A stretch of 64,000 nt of DNA. It comes from Centropus unirufus (taxonomy: Eukaryota > Chordata > Aves > Cuculiformes > Centropidae). The stretch covers positions 1,223,204 to 1,287,203 of the forward strand of contig VYZI01000185.1 in NCBI GenBank assembly GCA_013397695.1, given 5' to 3'. Shown piece by piece: positions 38,616 through 52,100 of the stretch (positions within the stretch are counted from its first letter, which is position 1; each line of letters starts with the position of its first letter). The notes under the pieces were generated by a model. It was given only the letters and a program-made list of their open reading frames with translations. It was not told the DNA's origin and searched no databases. The position numbers and the translations under genes were made by a program.

Positions 38616-39146
38616 TATAGAATCAGATGTTTTGGGTTGGGAGGGACCTTAAAGCCCATCCAGTTTCAACCCTCCTGTCGTGGGAAGGGACACCTTCCAC
38701 AGGATGCAGTTGCTCAAAGCCCAATCCAACCTCAACACGTCCAGGGAAGGGGCAGCCACCACTTCTCTGGGCAACCTGGGCCAGGGCCTCCCCACCCTCA
38801 CAGGAAAACATTTCTTCCTAAAATCTCATCTCAATCTCCCCTCTTTCAGCTTAAAACCATCCCCGTGCACCCTATTCCTGTACTTCCTGATAAAGAGCCC
38901 ATCCCCAGCTTTTCTATAGTCCCTTTCCATACTGGAAGCTGCTCTAAGGTCTCCCCAATTCTTTCAGCCCTCAGGCAGTGCTCCAGCCCTCAGGCCATCT
39001 TCGTGCTCCTCCTCTGGACTTGCTCCAACAGATCCGTATCCTTCCTGTGTTGAGAACTCCAGAGCTGAGTGCAGGACTCCAAGTGCAGAGTACAGTGGGC
39101 CAATCCCCTACCTCCAGCTGCTGGTCACTTCTGATGCAGGATATTC
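38616..39146 (-). mobile_element. CR1 LINE 3' fragment (about 530 bp)
   Basis: Antisense CR1 beginning with its 3' end: TATAGAATCAGATGTTTTGG, GTTGGGAGGGACCTTAAAGC, CCATCCAGTTTCAACCCTCC, then GCCTCCCCACCCTCACAGGA, AAACATTTCTTCCTAAAATC and CTCCTCTGGACTTGCTCCAAC. It fades out in the CTGCTGGTCACTTCTGATGCAGG segment. It retains the 3' terminus (one degenerate octamer) and is truncated at the 5' side. Frames of up to 138 codons inside it are fortuitous readings of the element. Confidence 0.95.
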
Positions 39147-39635
39147 TTCTATCAGTTATACCTCGGTCAGTGTGACTGAGTACAAAGTATAAAAAAGTTT
39201 TCCTGAGTTGCTAGCTACAGCACCGGCAGTCACTGCCTTCTGCCTGACCTTCAAGTACTGCGCACCAGAGCTGGATATTTCATCTTTCAAGACCACGGAC
39301 AACATGCACAATCTCAAATAGAAGCTGTCCTTCCTTTTACACATCCCTCATAATAATCTGATTTATCCCAGACAGCTTTTTCCATAGCATGTATCTCATG
39401 CTGACGCTCACATTCTTTTGAAGGCAAAAAAAAAATCATATTGCACCTGTTATGAAATATTCCTTTGATCTAAGGCAAATCATGAGCAATTTGTGTGTGA
39501 CATTTACTAACTAATGTGCTGAGGGAATATTACTCCTAGAAAAACACTATTTTCTGGTAGTTTCAATATACTGAATAATGCTATGCCAGCGATGATTCAT
39601 CTGGAAAAGGTAACTATTTCAGCATGATGAGCAAT
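39147..39635. other. Unique noncoding DNA
   Basis: No gene seen; A9 run near 39427. Confidence 0.6.
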
Positions 39636-39698
39636 ATTAATAACAACACATTATACATAGTGCTTCTCAAGCAGACATTCTAAAGCCAACTGCAAGCA
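39636..39698 (-). repeat. Ancient L3-like 3' tail remnant
   Basis: TAATAACAACACATTATACA followed by TAGTGCTTCTCAAGCAGACA and TTCTAAAGCCAACTGCAAGC resembles the complement of the 'TTTGTAAAGCGCTTTGAGATCCTCGGATGAAAGGCGCTATATAA…TATTATTA' tail shared by old amniote L3/CR1-like repeats. Family label from memory. Confidence 0.4.
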
Positions 39699-40600
39699 TT
39701 TGATAGAAGGATCACTTCAGTCATTCAGTGAATTGCAGACACCTGTGAATAAAACAGGAACCCCTTTTCTGTAGCAGCCACAATACATAGCATACAGGAA
39801 GAAGGAAGTGTGATCTGAGTTGAAATATTAGTAGAAATGGGAGAAATTAATAAAAGAAATGGCCCAGGCTGAAATCTGACATTGAGTATAATGCTCCCAC
39901 AGCCTTAAAAAAAAGTGCGTTGGATCATTAATTGTGCATAGCGGTCAGCACAGAGTCTGCCTAGGCAGAGGAGAAACTGGGCTGAGCTGGCATTAACGCA
40001 AGGAGAATTTTCTATTGAAGTTGCCGGACACACACTGTTCTTGCTCCCCTGGCCCCCAGGATGATTCTCACGTCTTGCTGTGCATGAGCCACTAGAACTC
40101 CTCAAGCCCTGGTTTAGACCTGGCAGTCACAGAACAGGCTCAGAAGGACCTTACATCAGACAGCATCTCAGCTGAAATGACATGGTAACCCTTAACATTC
40201 AGTCACACAGTGACTAAGTCCTACCCGGGGGGGCACAACCCATAACATCTGCTTCCCCCTCTCCTGCCTGCAGTCCTCTTTGAAGCCCACTCTTAAACAC
40301 TGACCTGTCTCTCCTCTTGCTCTCAGAGCTGACAGCAGGACAGTCTGTGGGGTCTGCAGGAACTATAAGCCATAATGTGATTTTTAATTATCGCTTGCTT
40401 GAAATTTAAGTTGTCTAAATATTCCAGAGTGACATTACTAATAGCATATGAGACATTTTCAAGCGCCTTAGCAACTACACTACAACACCAAAACACCCAA
40501 TAAAAATCTGTTGAAATTTGAGAGAATACATGAATGTATTAATCTATTGTGCAGAGATAAAAATACAGACACAATCCTTGCCTACAGTAATGATTTAAGC
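39699..40600. other. Unique noncoding DNA
   Basis: No gene or named repeat seen. G7 run at about 40226-40232. Confidence 0.55.
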
Positions 40601-40660
40601 TTTGATTCAGCAAAGTGCTTAATCAGAGGCTTAACATTCAGGCAAGCACTGATGCCCTTC
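40601..40660 (+). repeat. Ancient L3-like retroposon remnant
   Basis: TTTGATTCAGCAAAGTGCTT followed by AATCAGAGGCTTAACATTCA and GGCAAGCACTGATGCCC matches well the widespread amniote phrase '…GATTCAGCAAAGCACTTAAGCATGTGCTTAAC…'. This is the clearest of the very old repeats here. Confidence 0.55.
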
Positions 40661-43600
40661 CTCTGGGGCCTGGCCACACAACAAATTCTTCCCCCTTTCC
40701 CTTCCCCTGCCAAACTTTGCAAAGCCAAACATCCTGTGCTGCCATGCTCGTAATCCTTCAGAATTCAGCAGCTGCTTTTTTACTAATTAGATGAACCACC
40801 CCAGAGGTGAATTCAGTTCATTTTGGGATAAGGTAATGCAGGCAGCCGAATTCACACCAAGATGACAACGCTTCCAGAGGTATCACACAGTCCTCCCTAC
40901 TTTCCAGGGCGCCCTCTACAGCTCTGGGGCTGTATCAGGTAGTTGTCACCTCTGTGCTTTATAGAGACTGTCACAGCCAGCACCACGTTTGCTAAGGGAA
41001 TATACCCCAAACCAGAGACCTTTGTGCTTTTATAAGGTTGCAGAAGAATGCAATATTCCTGCTCTGTTCGCTGAGTTAGGGTATAGGGTGAGGTAAGTGA
41101 CAGCTTTAATTCAGGACCGGGGACAGAGGGGCTGAAGCCTGTGCTTTGGAGGAGAGACTTCATTCACCGTGCTCTGTTCAAGAGGGCAAGAGCAACAGCT
41201 CCTTTCTCATAGTGGCTTTTAGAAAGCATATAAAAAAATCTAAGTCCATTAGTTGCCGAGTATAACAGATGTTTGTCTGTTGAAGATGTACAACAGTAAG
41301 CATAAAGATATCTACACCCAGTTATGGTCTTCGGCTCCTAACTCAATTCTGAACCCTGGTAACAACCCCAGACATCAGATACCACATTTTGTTTATCCAA
41401 CCCAACGGCAGACTGCGTCAGGCACAGGGTGATTTCAAAAGACTATTTTTACTCCCTCACTCAAAGTTCACTAAAATCTTATTTGCTTTTGGTTCTGCAA
41501 TAGGAACCCGGAGTCTATTTTCCCATTCGTGCCCCCCAAGGAGCTGTTCACTATGCATGCTTAGCATTGTTTCCCTTCTCTGGGCTGCTGTACCCTCTGA
41601 GGAGTTGTTAGGCTGAACATGTGTTGTAGTTCTACTTTTGTATGTTAATTGATACACTTTTTAATTTTACTTTTGCATATTATTTGAATTTGTTTCATTG
41701 TAAATTAGATTCTAAAGAGCCCCTCTAAACAATTGCTGCTTGCTAGCAGATCTCTCAGACAAGCAAAACCTCCTTCAGAGGAAATGTTGATGAAGTTCAG
41801 TCTTGCTTCTGAATCACTGATGCAATGCAAAAATCCCACCTTTAAGAACGCAAGAGGGAGGAGGGAGCCTCCATTAATATAAATGCCTAATTTCCACTGA
41901 CATTTACAGGGGTTATGATAGCTTCATGGAAGCAAAATATAACTCAAAGGACTATACTTAAAATATCTGTACAACCCCACCTGATGTTTTCTGGGGCTTA
42001 AATGTTTATAAAAGGCAGTTTTCCTAATACTAAAAATGAACTCGAGGGAAAGAAGGAAAAGATTAAAAAAATTCTGCTTTTAAGGTTATTTCTTCCCACT
42101 GGTTCTTAAAAGGTATGCTAAAATACATAAGATTAATTGTCCAAACTAGCATTCTACATTATTACCTGCCAGCCTTCATTTTTCCAAGCATGTTAAACTT
42201 GGAATTTGTAAAAAACTAAGTATAGAATTGGTTGAAATGAAAATTCTATATTTTGTTAATTGTAACATCATCAAAAAAAGGTAAAATTAACTGTTTCAAG
42301 AGCTACCACTCCTATAACAGTCCTGGACTGAAGCACATACTGTCGGGTCTATGGTACAGTGTAAGCTATTTGCCAAGCTATAATACAAAGCCATCTCTTG
42401 AGGTAAGCTAAAGCTGCTTCCTAGCCACAATTCACCTCTGCTAAAACTCCCAGAGGCATAATGCAAGCGCATTTGATACGTGATGAAGTCACAGCTGGTA
42501 TTGGGCCACGTTCTGGATAATAGATTAATTTAACTTGAATAAGGGAGCACAGAAGGATCTGCTCAGAAAAGGAACACAAGAAGCAAAATTTCCACCTCAG
42601 CTTTCCTATCACACTCACAACAATATTAAACATGTAGAAGGACGGAGCTTTCCCCAAAACATGTCCTTCACTTCCTTAATGGATCCTGCGCACTCTGCAG
42701 GGAGCAGCAGTAGAGGCAAGCTCTAACCAAGAAGGCTGCCTTCCAGCAGACCTAGCAAAGGCACTGATTTAATCTGACAAGTACTAAAATAAAAACAGGG
42801 AAAGAACAAATTCACAATTAACAGTTATTTTCCTTCCCTTGTCTGCTGTATCGTCCTCTCATGTTTCCACATTCAAGCTCTTGGACAATGGAGATGGGGT
42901 AATTGTCCTCAGTGCTAGTCTTTACCCTTAGTGTTCTGCTTTAGTTTTATTTTAAATTCAATGGAAATCCAAGTCAGTGGCGCTTGAAGGAGATGAGGGT
43001 AAACTAGAAAACATTTTTAAATCAAACAAACAAAAACTCATCTGGATACCAAAGTGTTTTATCTGCTCTACATACCAAGACCTCTATGAGGCCAGCTGAA
43101 CTGTCACTTGCTTTATTCTAGCTGAAGGATCTACCAATGCCTTGAGTCCCAAGAACATAGAGAAACTCTTAAAACACTTTATGTATGTAGTGCATGCAGT
43201 GAATTCAAGAAGAGAACAACTGGTTGAGCAGTTATTGAATTCCTTTTGTGTCTGAAAGCTGCTTTTCCAATGAGCCAGAGAGTTTGGCTTGCTTCTGTGG
43301 AGTGAGTCACAGTAAATCTGAACCTGGGAGCAGCTCCGTGGTGGCAGGTCAGGCTGAGTTTGTCTGGGAATGAAGAACTTGTGCTTTCTGGTGCTCACCA
43401 ATGGGTTACATTGTTTGCAGATGCAATTAGACTTTCCTGTGTCAGAGTCAGCCAATCGAGTTCTATAGATCTGACTTAGGTCTTTAGCTCCATATACCAT
43501 ATTCAGGTCTTGTTGTCTCTCAGATGGAAGAGTAACTCGGATGATTTCCAGCACCCTTCTCATTAAGAGATATCTGGCTTTTCCTCAGGTTTTCTCTTGA

Positions 43601-46600
43601 TCTCTTTTTTTTCCTCTACTCCATTTGTAATAACATTATGACTGAACAGACTTGGATTTGCATTTTCTCAAAGCTAGCTAGAACAGACTAAGCAGCGAGT
43701 GAAGATCTTATATACTGCAGGACCATGTTCTCTCTGTATAAATATTGGATTATTGCAGTAAAGAGACTCCCTGGGATTCAGCAGTCCTGCTGACTACAGC
43801 GGAGGACAGAAAAAGGGATGACAAAGCAAACAAGAGTAGAAACTCTTCTACAGCCATGCTTACTAACCAAACTTCCTTCCCCTCAGAGGCAGCTGATCCA
43901 ATAGATTTGCTTTGCTTTTCACCTCCACAATCGATAGGCAAGCTTTAACTAGGTCACAAATGTGATACCTGGGAAAGAAAACTGCTTTCTAAGGAATATT
44001 TTCTCCACAGCAAATAACTGGCTATTTCTTTGCCAAAGAGCAAGAGGGCAAGAAGCAGCACTGCAGGTTGATCAGTCATGTTTCACTCTGTAAGGAAGGG
44101 AAAACTAGATCAGCTTTCTTTCCTTTCAGTTGCACTTACCCCTAAATCCATTTTTAAGTGACCATCAGAAACAAATCCTAAATAATTATTCTCATCCAGA
44201 TGAGCTTCAAATCAGACACATACCTAAGTCTTGAAGGGGAAGTAGCAGCTATAAAAGTGATCTTCTGAGGTCTCTAGGCAAGGACTTTTGCCAGCATCAT
44301 TAGGTTCTCCAGAGCACACGATCATTTCCACACTCCTTTTCTGCTTTTATTATCATCAATAGAGGAAGATGGATTACTGACTTTCTCCAGGTGTTCATAC
44401 ATAAATAGAACAAGAACCTCCAACAGGGTTAAGAGAGGCAGCTGCAAGTGTGGAGAGAAGAGTTTCTCTCTCCCTAGGTAACATTTTCAGTAGTGGATTT
44501 CTCTTCATTTGTTCATGTAAAACAGAACATGCCACAATTTCTACTATATCAACACTTTCTCTAGTATGTTCCTTGTTCATGCTTTTTTTTTAAACATTTG
44601 ATAGCTCACAAATTACTTCTTTCCCATGGATGCCACAAATACCCTAGTTAAGCTATTACTTTCTAGCCCTTTATTAACTTCTCACATGTCTCCAGAAAAA
44701 ACTACTGAAACCACCACAGAAGTTCCACTGCAAAATTCTTGGTAATGTGAAGTGATGCATATGATGGGATGATCTAAGAAAAAAGCCTTTTTCCTTCTGA
44801 TCCTGCCACATATGATGTGTTGTGTCACCATGTCGGGCCATAAGTTCTGAACACTAGAGTTTAACCCTGAAATACACTCATCTTGTGATGCGTCTGAACG
44901 TGCCGCTGCTTCCTATTTGCATCCCACCTCTAATTTCCAATCATGCTGGGTTGCAGGACACTTCCATCTGGGTGGGACACTAAGAAGAACTTCCATTAAT
45001 TTTGAATGATGCATTTCTATCTTCAGCTATGAACAAAACAGATCAATGACAGCAGCATGTTTTATGGGGCCTCCTGTGCAATGAATTGGTGGTGAGACAG
45101 CCAGGGAGATGGAGTCGACATGCAGATGAGATTTGTAAGTGAGGACATATTGATTATTTCCATCTCAGTTCAGGCAGTAATTCCACCCAACGCCTCTTCC
45201 CCTGTTTCAGCTCATTATTTATACCATAAAAACACTATCTCAATGATAATAACAGGCTTCATTTACAAGCCAGAGCATAAAGCATCGATGCTTAAGACTT
45301 CAGGAAGTGGGTTAAAGGAAGTGAGAGAGATTTAACAAGTCCTGGAGATGCACAAAACTGCTGAGGCTGATCTTGTGGCTTTTTATGCCCTCAGAAAGGA
45401 AGATTGAAAGCAGGTGTTAGATTACCAGGCTTTTTATTAATAACTCAAGGCTTGTATGAGGGCTGATTGATAGCACCGTCAGCACTTTCCCAGTGAATAA
45501 AGCTCTCCTGACTTTGTGCCCTCAGTAGACTGTCTCTTCTCAAAGAGAAAGCATCAGGCATGCTCCTGATCTCTCAAAGGCAGATCCAGTGCCAAGAGGA
45601 GATACCCCAAGAATCTCTTCAGTGAAGAAGATCCCATGTGATGTCTGCAACACAGCTAGGGTTTATGGTTTTTTTTTAAGCCCAAAGGCTTTTTTTGTTC
45701 ATTAGAACTACCACCAGTGAGCTGCTAGTCAGAATGATATGTTCAGCAGCAGGCTCATCCTCCAGACCATCCTAGGAGATTCCTCCACCATGATTTACCA
45801 ACAATAAAACCTGTGCTTCTGCCTACAGAAGAGAACATCACTCCATACTTCCACACATGAAGCAAATAAAAAAAGCATTTTAGGAGAGGCAACTATTTAT
45901 TCTAATTATTTTAGCACATCTTTCCTTTGCAGTTGTGTTAAAATAGCAATAGGGTCCACCTCAGCCTGCTTCTCAAATAGCCAAAGGACAGCTGTGTTTA
46001 ACAGACTGTAGGAAGAGAGTCATGCCTTCAGTTCCCTTAATTGCTGGGAACTTTAAAACATGTCTTATACTTCTATGTTTAAATCTCTATAGTTATCCTG
46101 AGCAGAAAAAGAACAGAGCTGGATACCCAGCCAGGTAGCCCTGAAGCCTTTGTTAAGCTGCAAAGTTGTGCACACGTCAGATAAGTCAAAAGAAAAAGAA
46201 TAGCAGGAATTACTCTCAAGGCAGCAAGAAATTGTTCACTAAAGCAAGGTCTGTTAAAACCCAGGAATAGAGTTAAGATGATCTAAACGCTCCTTGACTG
46301 CTGCCATCTCCAAACCCAGGTAAAACATTTTACAAATGCTGTGTTGCAGCACAGAAGTTCTAGTACTCTGTAAAGCATGGGGGTTTGTTCATCTCTGCTG
46401 CTTCTGATATGAGCATTTAAGTGCTTAATGAACCTAGATAAGAGTAACAGGGCTAAAATATTTATGAAAACAGGACTGAGTAGGTCGAACACACATGAGC
46501 GATTAGAACAATACTAAAAGACATTATTTGCAGAAAGTAACTGCCCAAGTTCTCCCATATTCCAAGACAAAGCATAATATCTAGCAGCGTCAGCATGTTT

Positions 46601-46830
46601 CATACACCTACAGTTCAGTATCTAAATTCTTGAGGGATTTATGTTTCTTACAGGTATTTATGAAGTAGTCTTCCAAGGTATATCAAGGGATGCCCTTTTA
46701 ACTTGGTTATTTCTATTTAGGAGAGCCAAAGGAGTCCTTAGCTACTCTAGGAACTCTAAGTTGCCCTTGAACATGGCTTTATCCCTAAGATTCTACTTTG
46801 ATATTTTTTGAAAAACTATCAACCACAGTT
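40661..46830. other. Unique noncoding DNA, no recognised gene
   Basis: Includes a 159-codon minus-strand frame at 43084-43563 with no recognisable domain and no acceptor upstream. Several short frames elsewhere are of chance length. 41640-42300 is notably AT-rich. T8 runs near 44584 and 45669. Confidence 0.55.
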
Positions 46831-47127
46831 CTCCTGGAGAAGGATCTTTTACAAGGGCTTGTGGTATAGGACAAGAGATAATGGCTTTAAACTGAAAGGT
46901 GGTAGATACAGATGAGATCTAAGGAAGAAACATACTATGAAAGCAGTGAGGCACTGGCCCAGGCAGCCCAGAGAGACTGTGGATGCCCCATCCCTGGAGA
47001 GATTCAAGGCCAGGCTGGTCAGGCTTTGAGCAGCCTGATCCAGTGGGAGGTGCTCCTACCCCTGGCAGGGGTGTGGGGCAACTGGACAATTTTTAGGGTC
47101 CCTTCCAATCCAAACCATTCTATGAAA
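46831..47127 (+). mobile_element. CR1 LINE 3' end, sense orientation
   Basis: Sense CR1: GATCTTTTACAAGGGCTTGT, AATGGCTTTAAACTGAAAGG, GTGAGGCACTGGCCCAGGCA, GCCCAGAGAGACTGTGGATG, CATCCCTGGAGAGATTCAAGG and finally CCTTCCAATCCAAACCATTC TATGAA. It reaches the 3' terminus with a single octamer-like unit; the 5' side is truncated to about 300 bp. It is the only 3'-end CR1 copy here lying on the plus strand. The 82-codon frame overlapping it is a reading of the element. Confidence 0.95.
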
Positions 47128-49069
47128 CTGCGAAAAGCATCTCCTTATATGGGCTGCTGATTTGCTCAGGGCAAGCTCTGACAATAGAGGCCAGCCATAC
47201 CTAAAGTGAAAGAATGGCTTTGGCACTTTTCAAGCATGAATGACAACTCTTGTAATGCTCTTCCACAACTTGTCTAGGAACCAGAGATGAGCCCAATCCC
47301 AAGTAGTCAAGGAAGAAATCTCACATTTCCCCAGAGTAAGGAAAACAGGTAAAAATATATTATTGATGAAGCCATGCAGAAACCACAGCAGGTTATATAT
47401 GTGGGTGGTCTTATTTAATACCATTATATGAAGATAAGGGATATGAGGAAGGAAACTGAGAAATGCTAGGTTTTATTGTGCCTGTTCTAGTCAAGTGGGG
47501 ACACAACCTTGCCTCTTCCTAGTCCACAAAGTTAACAGGAAACAAAGTCTCACATCTTTGTCCTTCTCTGGTCTCTAAAAGACCTCAGGTCAGTAAGACT
47601 CTTCGGGACATGTCACTAAACATACTGCCAGGCAGGATGCTGTAATTATTCAGCTTCTGTGAATTTTTAAATATGAAACCTGTGCATGTTATTACAGCAC
47701 ATCAGCTGAAAATCTGCCATCCACAAAGGCCAAGCATATCTATGAGCTGAATTATGAGAGTAAGAGCAACAGAAAAGAACACCTCCCTGTCATCTTCTTC
47801 ACTTACTGCAGGCTTATGCAAATTGACCAAAAAAAAGCCAGCAGTACTCACCCCAGACACAGAATAAATCCATCTTCTGTAAGGAAACAGGGGGAAGGAG
47901 GGAAAAATATCTGGACTATGAAGGAGGTATGCAGTTTAAACAGAGGAATGTATAGTGCAGCATGCCCTGAAAATCCTTCCTCTGTCCACACCGAGCTTTT
48001 CTGATTCATTAAACCATCCAATCTGCATCATGTTTAACTTTCGTGAACTGCACTGCAATCAGTGGTGAGAAAGGCATCTCAGAGGAAAGGCACAGTCAGC
48101 AGGAAGGATAAAGCTCCTACAGCTCTACCGACCAATATGCCCTTCTCCAAGGGGGGAAAGACTCACAAAATTGAAATGAAGGGAAGAAGTGGAAATGGAG
48201 TCATAAAAATGACTATTTACCCTTCTGAGCCATCACTATTCACTAGGCCACACTGCTTCAGCCATGCTGTCCCAGCTCCCTGCTTGTCCAAAAAAGCAGG
48301 AGCACAACCACCTTCGAGATCTTAGCTCTCTTCCTGCCTGTGCACAGAAAGGTGTCCAAAAAGCCTACGGAGGAGAAAAGTGGCAGTTTTGATTTTGATG
48401 TAGTTTGTGACATCTTTGCTACCTTCCAGCAGCAGCCAAGGTGCAACTTCTGCAGTAATCACTACAGTTTGCCTTTCGAATAGGCTATATTTAACTGCTT
48501 GTCAAGGACACACAGGCCTTGGGATGGATGGCTTTGTGTGCTGCAGCATACAGTGATTATGATTAATAAACATCTAAATACAAAAGCAATGCAAGGACAA
48601 GTGATAACTGTTTGGCTTCCTCCCTTCCATACCATGCCTACTGCTTTAAGAAACAAAAATGCACCATTTTTTCCATCTTTAATACTTGCATAGCAGCGCC
48701 TTATCCTTCCTCCTACCCTTCTTTCCTTTTGACAAGAAAACTGAACCAGTCTGATATAAGAGCTACAAAAATTGAATTATTGGGTTCTCCTCTGCCCTCT
48801 GATCTCAGTCAAATCATTGAATTAAAGTTAAATACTCAGTTTGCAAACCAGGTAGCCAAAGCACCGTGCTCCTCAATTCATGAAGGAATTCCACTGGAGT
48901 GACAGCTAGCACAATATTTGTAGTCTGCTTTGCTGTTACCCACTGGCACATCCCGCCTGAATTAGACAAGTACAAGTCAGCACATTAGCTGCAACAGTGC
49001 TTCTTTTATTTAGGTTCTTATGTCTGCAATCACAGCACAACATCTCAGACTTCTGGGTGCAAATGCATC
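47128..49069. other. Unique noncoding DNA
   Basis: No gene or named repeat recognised; frames are below 100 codons. Confidence 0.6.
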
Positions 49070-49112
49070 CTGCAGCACTCCCACTGGATTCAGTCAGCTT
49101 GGGATTGTTCTA
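49070..49112 (-). repeat. Possible ancient L3-like remnant
   Basis: CAGCACTCCCACTGGATTCA followed by GTCAGCTTGGGATTG recalls the '…ACTCCCATTGACTTCAGTGGG…' phrase of old amniote repeats. Short and weak. Confidence 0.25.
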
Positions 49113-52100
49113 ATTAACCTGTGTGCAACCATCTTCATTTCCACACCATCTAGAACAAGAGATGCAGGTCACTCAGCCCTGGGCTTTGCTTTCCTGCGTT
49201 TTAAGCGACACATGATTAACTTATTCATTGCTGCATAATATTTGCTTTACATAATGCTTTAGAAGTGCATCCTAATTATTTCTGTCAGTAATTACCCTCA
49301 CACAACACACTGCATGCGGGCACATTCCTTAAAATGAAACTCCTGGGCATGCAGGCTGCTTCCCCAGATAAAGATACAGGGTTTTTTGAGGAAGGAAAAA
49401 GCCCCAATCCACATCCTACTTGCACACAAGTCTCCAAGGTGCTTCTGGGAATAACGACCCTCCAAGAGGCTTGGGCTCATAAGCAAAAAATCAGAACATT
49501 TTGGTAGATACCAGTAAATTCTTACTCCCAAGTTACCACAGACTCCTTCAACGCTTGCCAATTTTGCATTAAATACTCATATCTAAACTGCTACACAGTC
49601 TGGCCCTTATCACCACAGAAGGAAAGGAGGCCTCGTATCTGCTGCCTGCTGGGCTTCGTGCACCTGCACTTCTGAAAGCACAGCAAACTTTTCCCCTTAT
49701 TTCTATGCAGCAGTGTCAAAGGGGCTTCTGCTCAGAATGACAAACCACTCCACAAATCACTTGGGAATCTTCTACACTCAATTTGCTCCAGCTCTGCCCG
49801 GCAAACAAGAGACAGGAGGCACATATACATTACTACTGATTAGTCCGTGTCTCCAGTATCAGCAGCCGTGCACACAGGCTGACCGTAACTTTAAATATTG
49901 ATAACCAAACTCATATATCATAGGTCTGGGAGAGTGACAGTTTCAGTGCATAACAGCAAAGGCTTTCTACAATAATCAAATACTCAATAATTCATGAAAA
50001 TATATCCCCCCCAAATCAAATTGGAAGCTATTTTGTGTAATATATTATTTAAAATTCAATATGATAATGCACACAACTCCTGCTCCTACCACAAAGGACC
50101 ATTTCAAAATGTGATTATGTGCGGACTCTATTTAAAAGTGACAATTTTGCTTTTCATTTGTTTAACAGCTTAAATGGAAGAGCTCAACTGGAACTAAGTC
50201 GTCTGACAATGAAACCAAAGCCGACATAAGCAACTTTGCAAACTTCATGACAACTAAAAAGGAGTATGAATCTTCCTCATTGGTAACACAGATGAATTCC
50301 CCACTCTGATGTTCACCTTTGCAATTTTTTCAATGCTTATTTAAACAATGCTTGTCTGACTAACATCTTCAGTTTTGCTTCTCTGTCACCATGGGGTGGT
50401 CAAATAGTAAGGGGGGCGGGGGGGAAGATATTTACTTCCATTCCAGGGGCTCTTGAATACAAAACAACTTTGGCTTTGCATCTCTTTATTCCTATTGGAA
50501 AACCCATTTGTGTAAGGGAAGCTTGCCTGGGGTACAGCGCCAAGAGAAGAAGGTTTTGCCCTTGTAAACAGAATGCAGTGGAGCATAAAATACAATCAAG
50601 ATTTGTGACAAAATTCATCCCAGGCAAACGTCACTCCTCACTGACGGCAAGGAGCAGGGTGAAATGGCACGGTGTGATTGAGGGGACCAATCTTGCCAAG
50701 TGATCACAGAGGAAAGCTTGGCAGCCAAGGAGCCTGGGCAGTTGTGGCTGAAGAGACCTGACTCCAAGTGCATAGACTATCTCCGAAGGATAAAGCTGTT
50801 TTTGTGAAAAGGAAAAGCTCAGCCTGTTTATGAAGTATTCACAAGTAGAGACTGCAACAGTTAGATGTCAAGCAGTTTCCAACTCTTCAGTCAGTTTGAA
50901 TGCCCATCTTTTCTTGTACATCTACTGCAGATTACATCTATTTTGTTCTCGCTCAAACCGTGGTTTCTAATGAAAGCCAAGTTGAGGGAACAAACACTCA
51001 GCTCTCTCAAGTTATTAACCTGCAGGCAAGAAGATGCTGTCTTGAATTTCCTTTTTCAATCTGTTGCTTTTTATTGACTGCTTTCCACTCATTTGCCTAC
51101 TTTTGATATTTTTTCTCATTTTGCCCATTTTATTCCTTTTGCTCTGCGGTCCCAAATCAGAGCACCTCCTTTCCACAGCAGCAAGGGGGCAGCTTAGCAG
51201 GGCTGTGCCTCCCATAGGTGACAAAAGAAAAGCACATTTGGCAAGATCCTTTCCCTGTGGGTTGGGAAAAGGGGCAGAAGTCCTAGGGCAAAGCCAGTGG
51301 CCATGAGGACAGAAGCTGCTGTTCCAGATGACATGTCTGGAACATAACATTCTGCTCCTATTCCTCAGTTTTCAGAGATTTCTAAACTAATGTTTATCAG
51401 CATTACATCTGAGCACTCTGTTTTCATGCACGGTAACTGTCCATCAAACTGGCATCATAGGACTAATCCTGCCAGATACTGCAGAAATTGTGTTTGTTTG
51501 CGCCACGAATGTTTGCTGCTTCTTCACTCTGCTTAGTAGTTTCCTATGTGCGTGTGTCACTAGAAATTAAGACTTTAATGCACATTGCCTTTTTTTCTGT
51601 TCACCCCTGCCCTCAGATATTCTCAACCTTATATCACAGATGCCTGTTGCTTTGCCACTGACATGTTAATGCCCAGCATCAAATGGAGAAGCCACAGAAT
51701 AGTCATAATGTTCACTTAAAAGGTCATTTTCAGAGCAGCAAAAGACACTTAATATGCTACACTAAAAGATCAGGAAGTGAAGCCGTGACCGTGAAAAAAG
51801 ATTCACTGGGAAATATCAGGTATGAAAGAACTTCTCTGGCAAATAAAAGCAAAACAGGAATAGTGACTTGAAGTTAAAACTTCAAATTCCAAACAAAAAT
51901 AGGTCATTTTTAAAGAAGATCTGAATCACCACCTGTTTCTGAAAAGAGATGAGCTATTCAGTACTATGATTCCTCTGTGGATGCTTTGACAGCAACAATG
52001 ACTTAATAGGGGGGAAAGGCAAAGAGGAAATATCAGGACATTCCTGTGATAAGATATTACAAATTTGAGCCATATTTGTGAGGTCAGATTGGTTCACATG

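Noticed and set aside
38637..39053. 138-codon plus-strand frame
   Set aside because: Lies wholly inside an antisense CR1 3' fragment; Pro/Ser/His-rich reading of the repeat.
50411..50424. G-rich run with G6, C, G7
   Set aside because: Only two G runs, so it does not meet the four-run quadruplex pattern.
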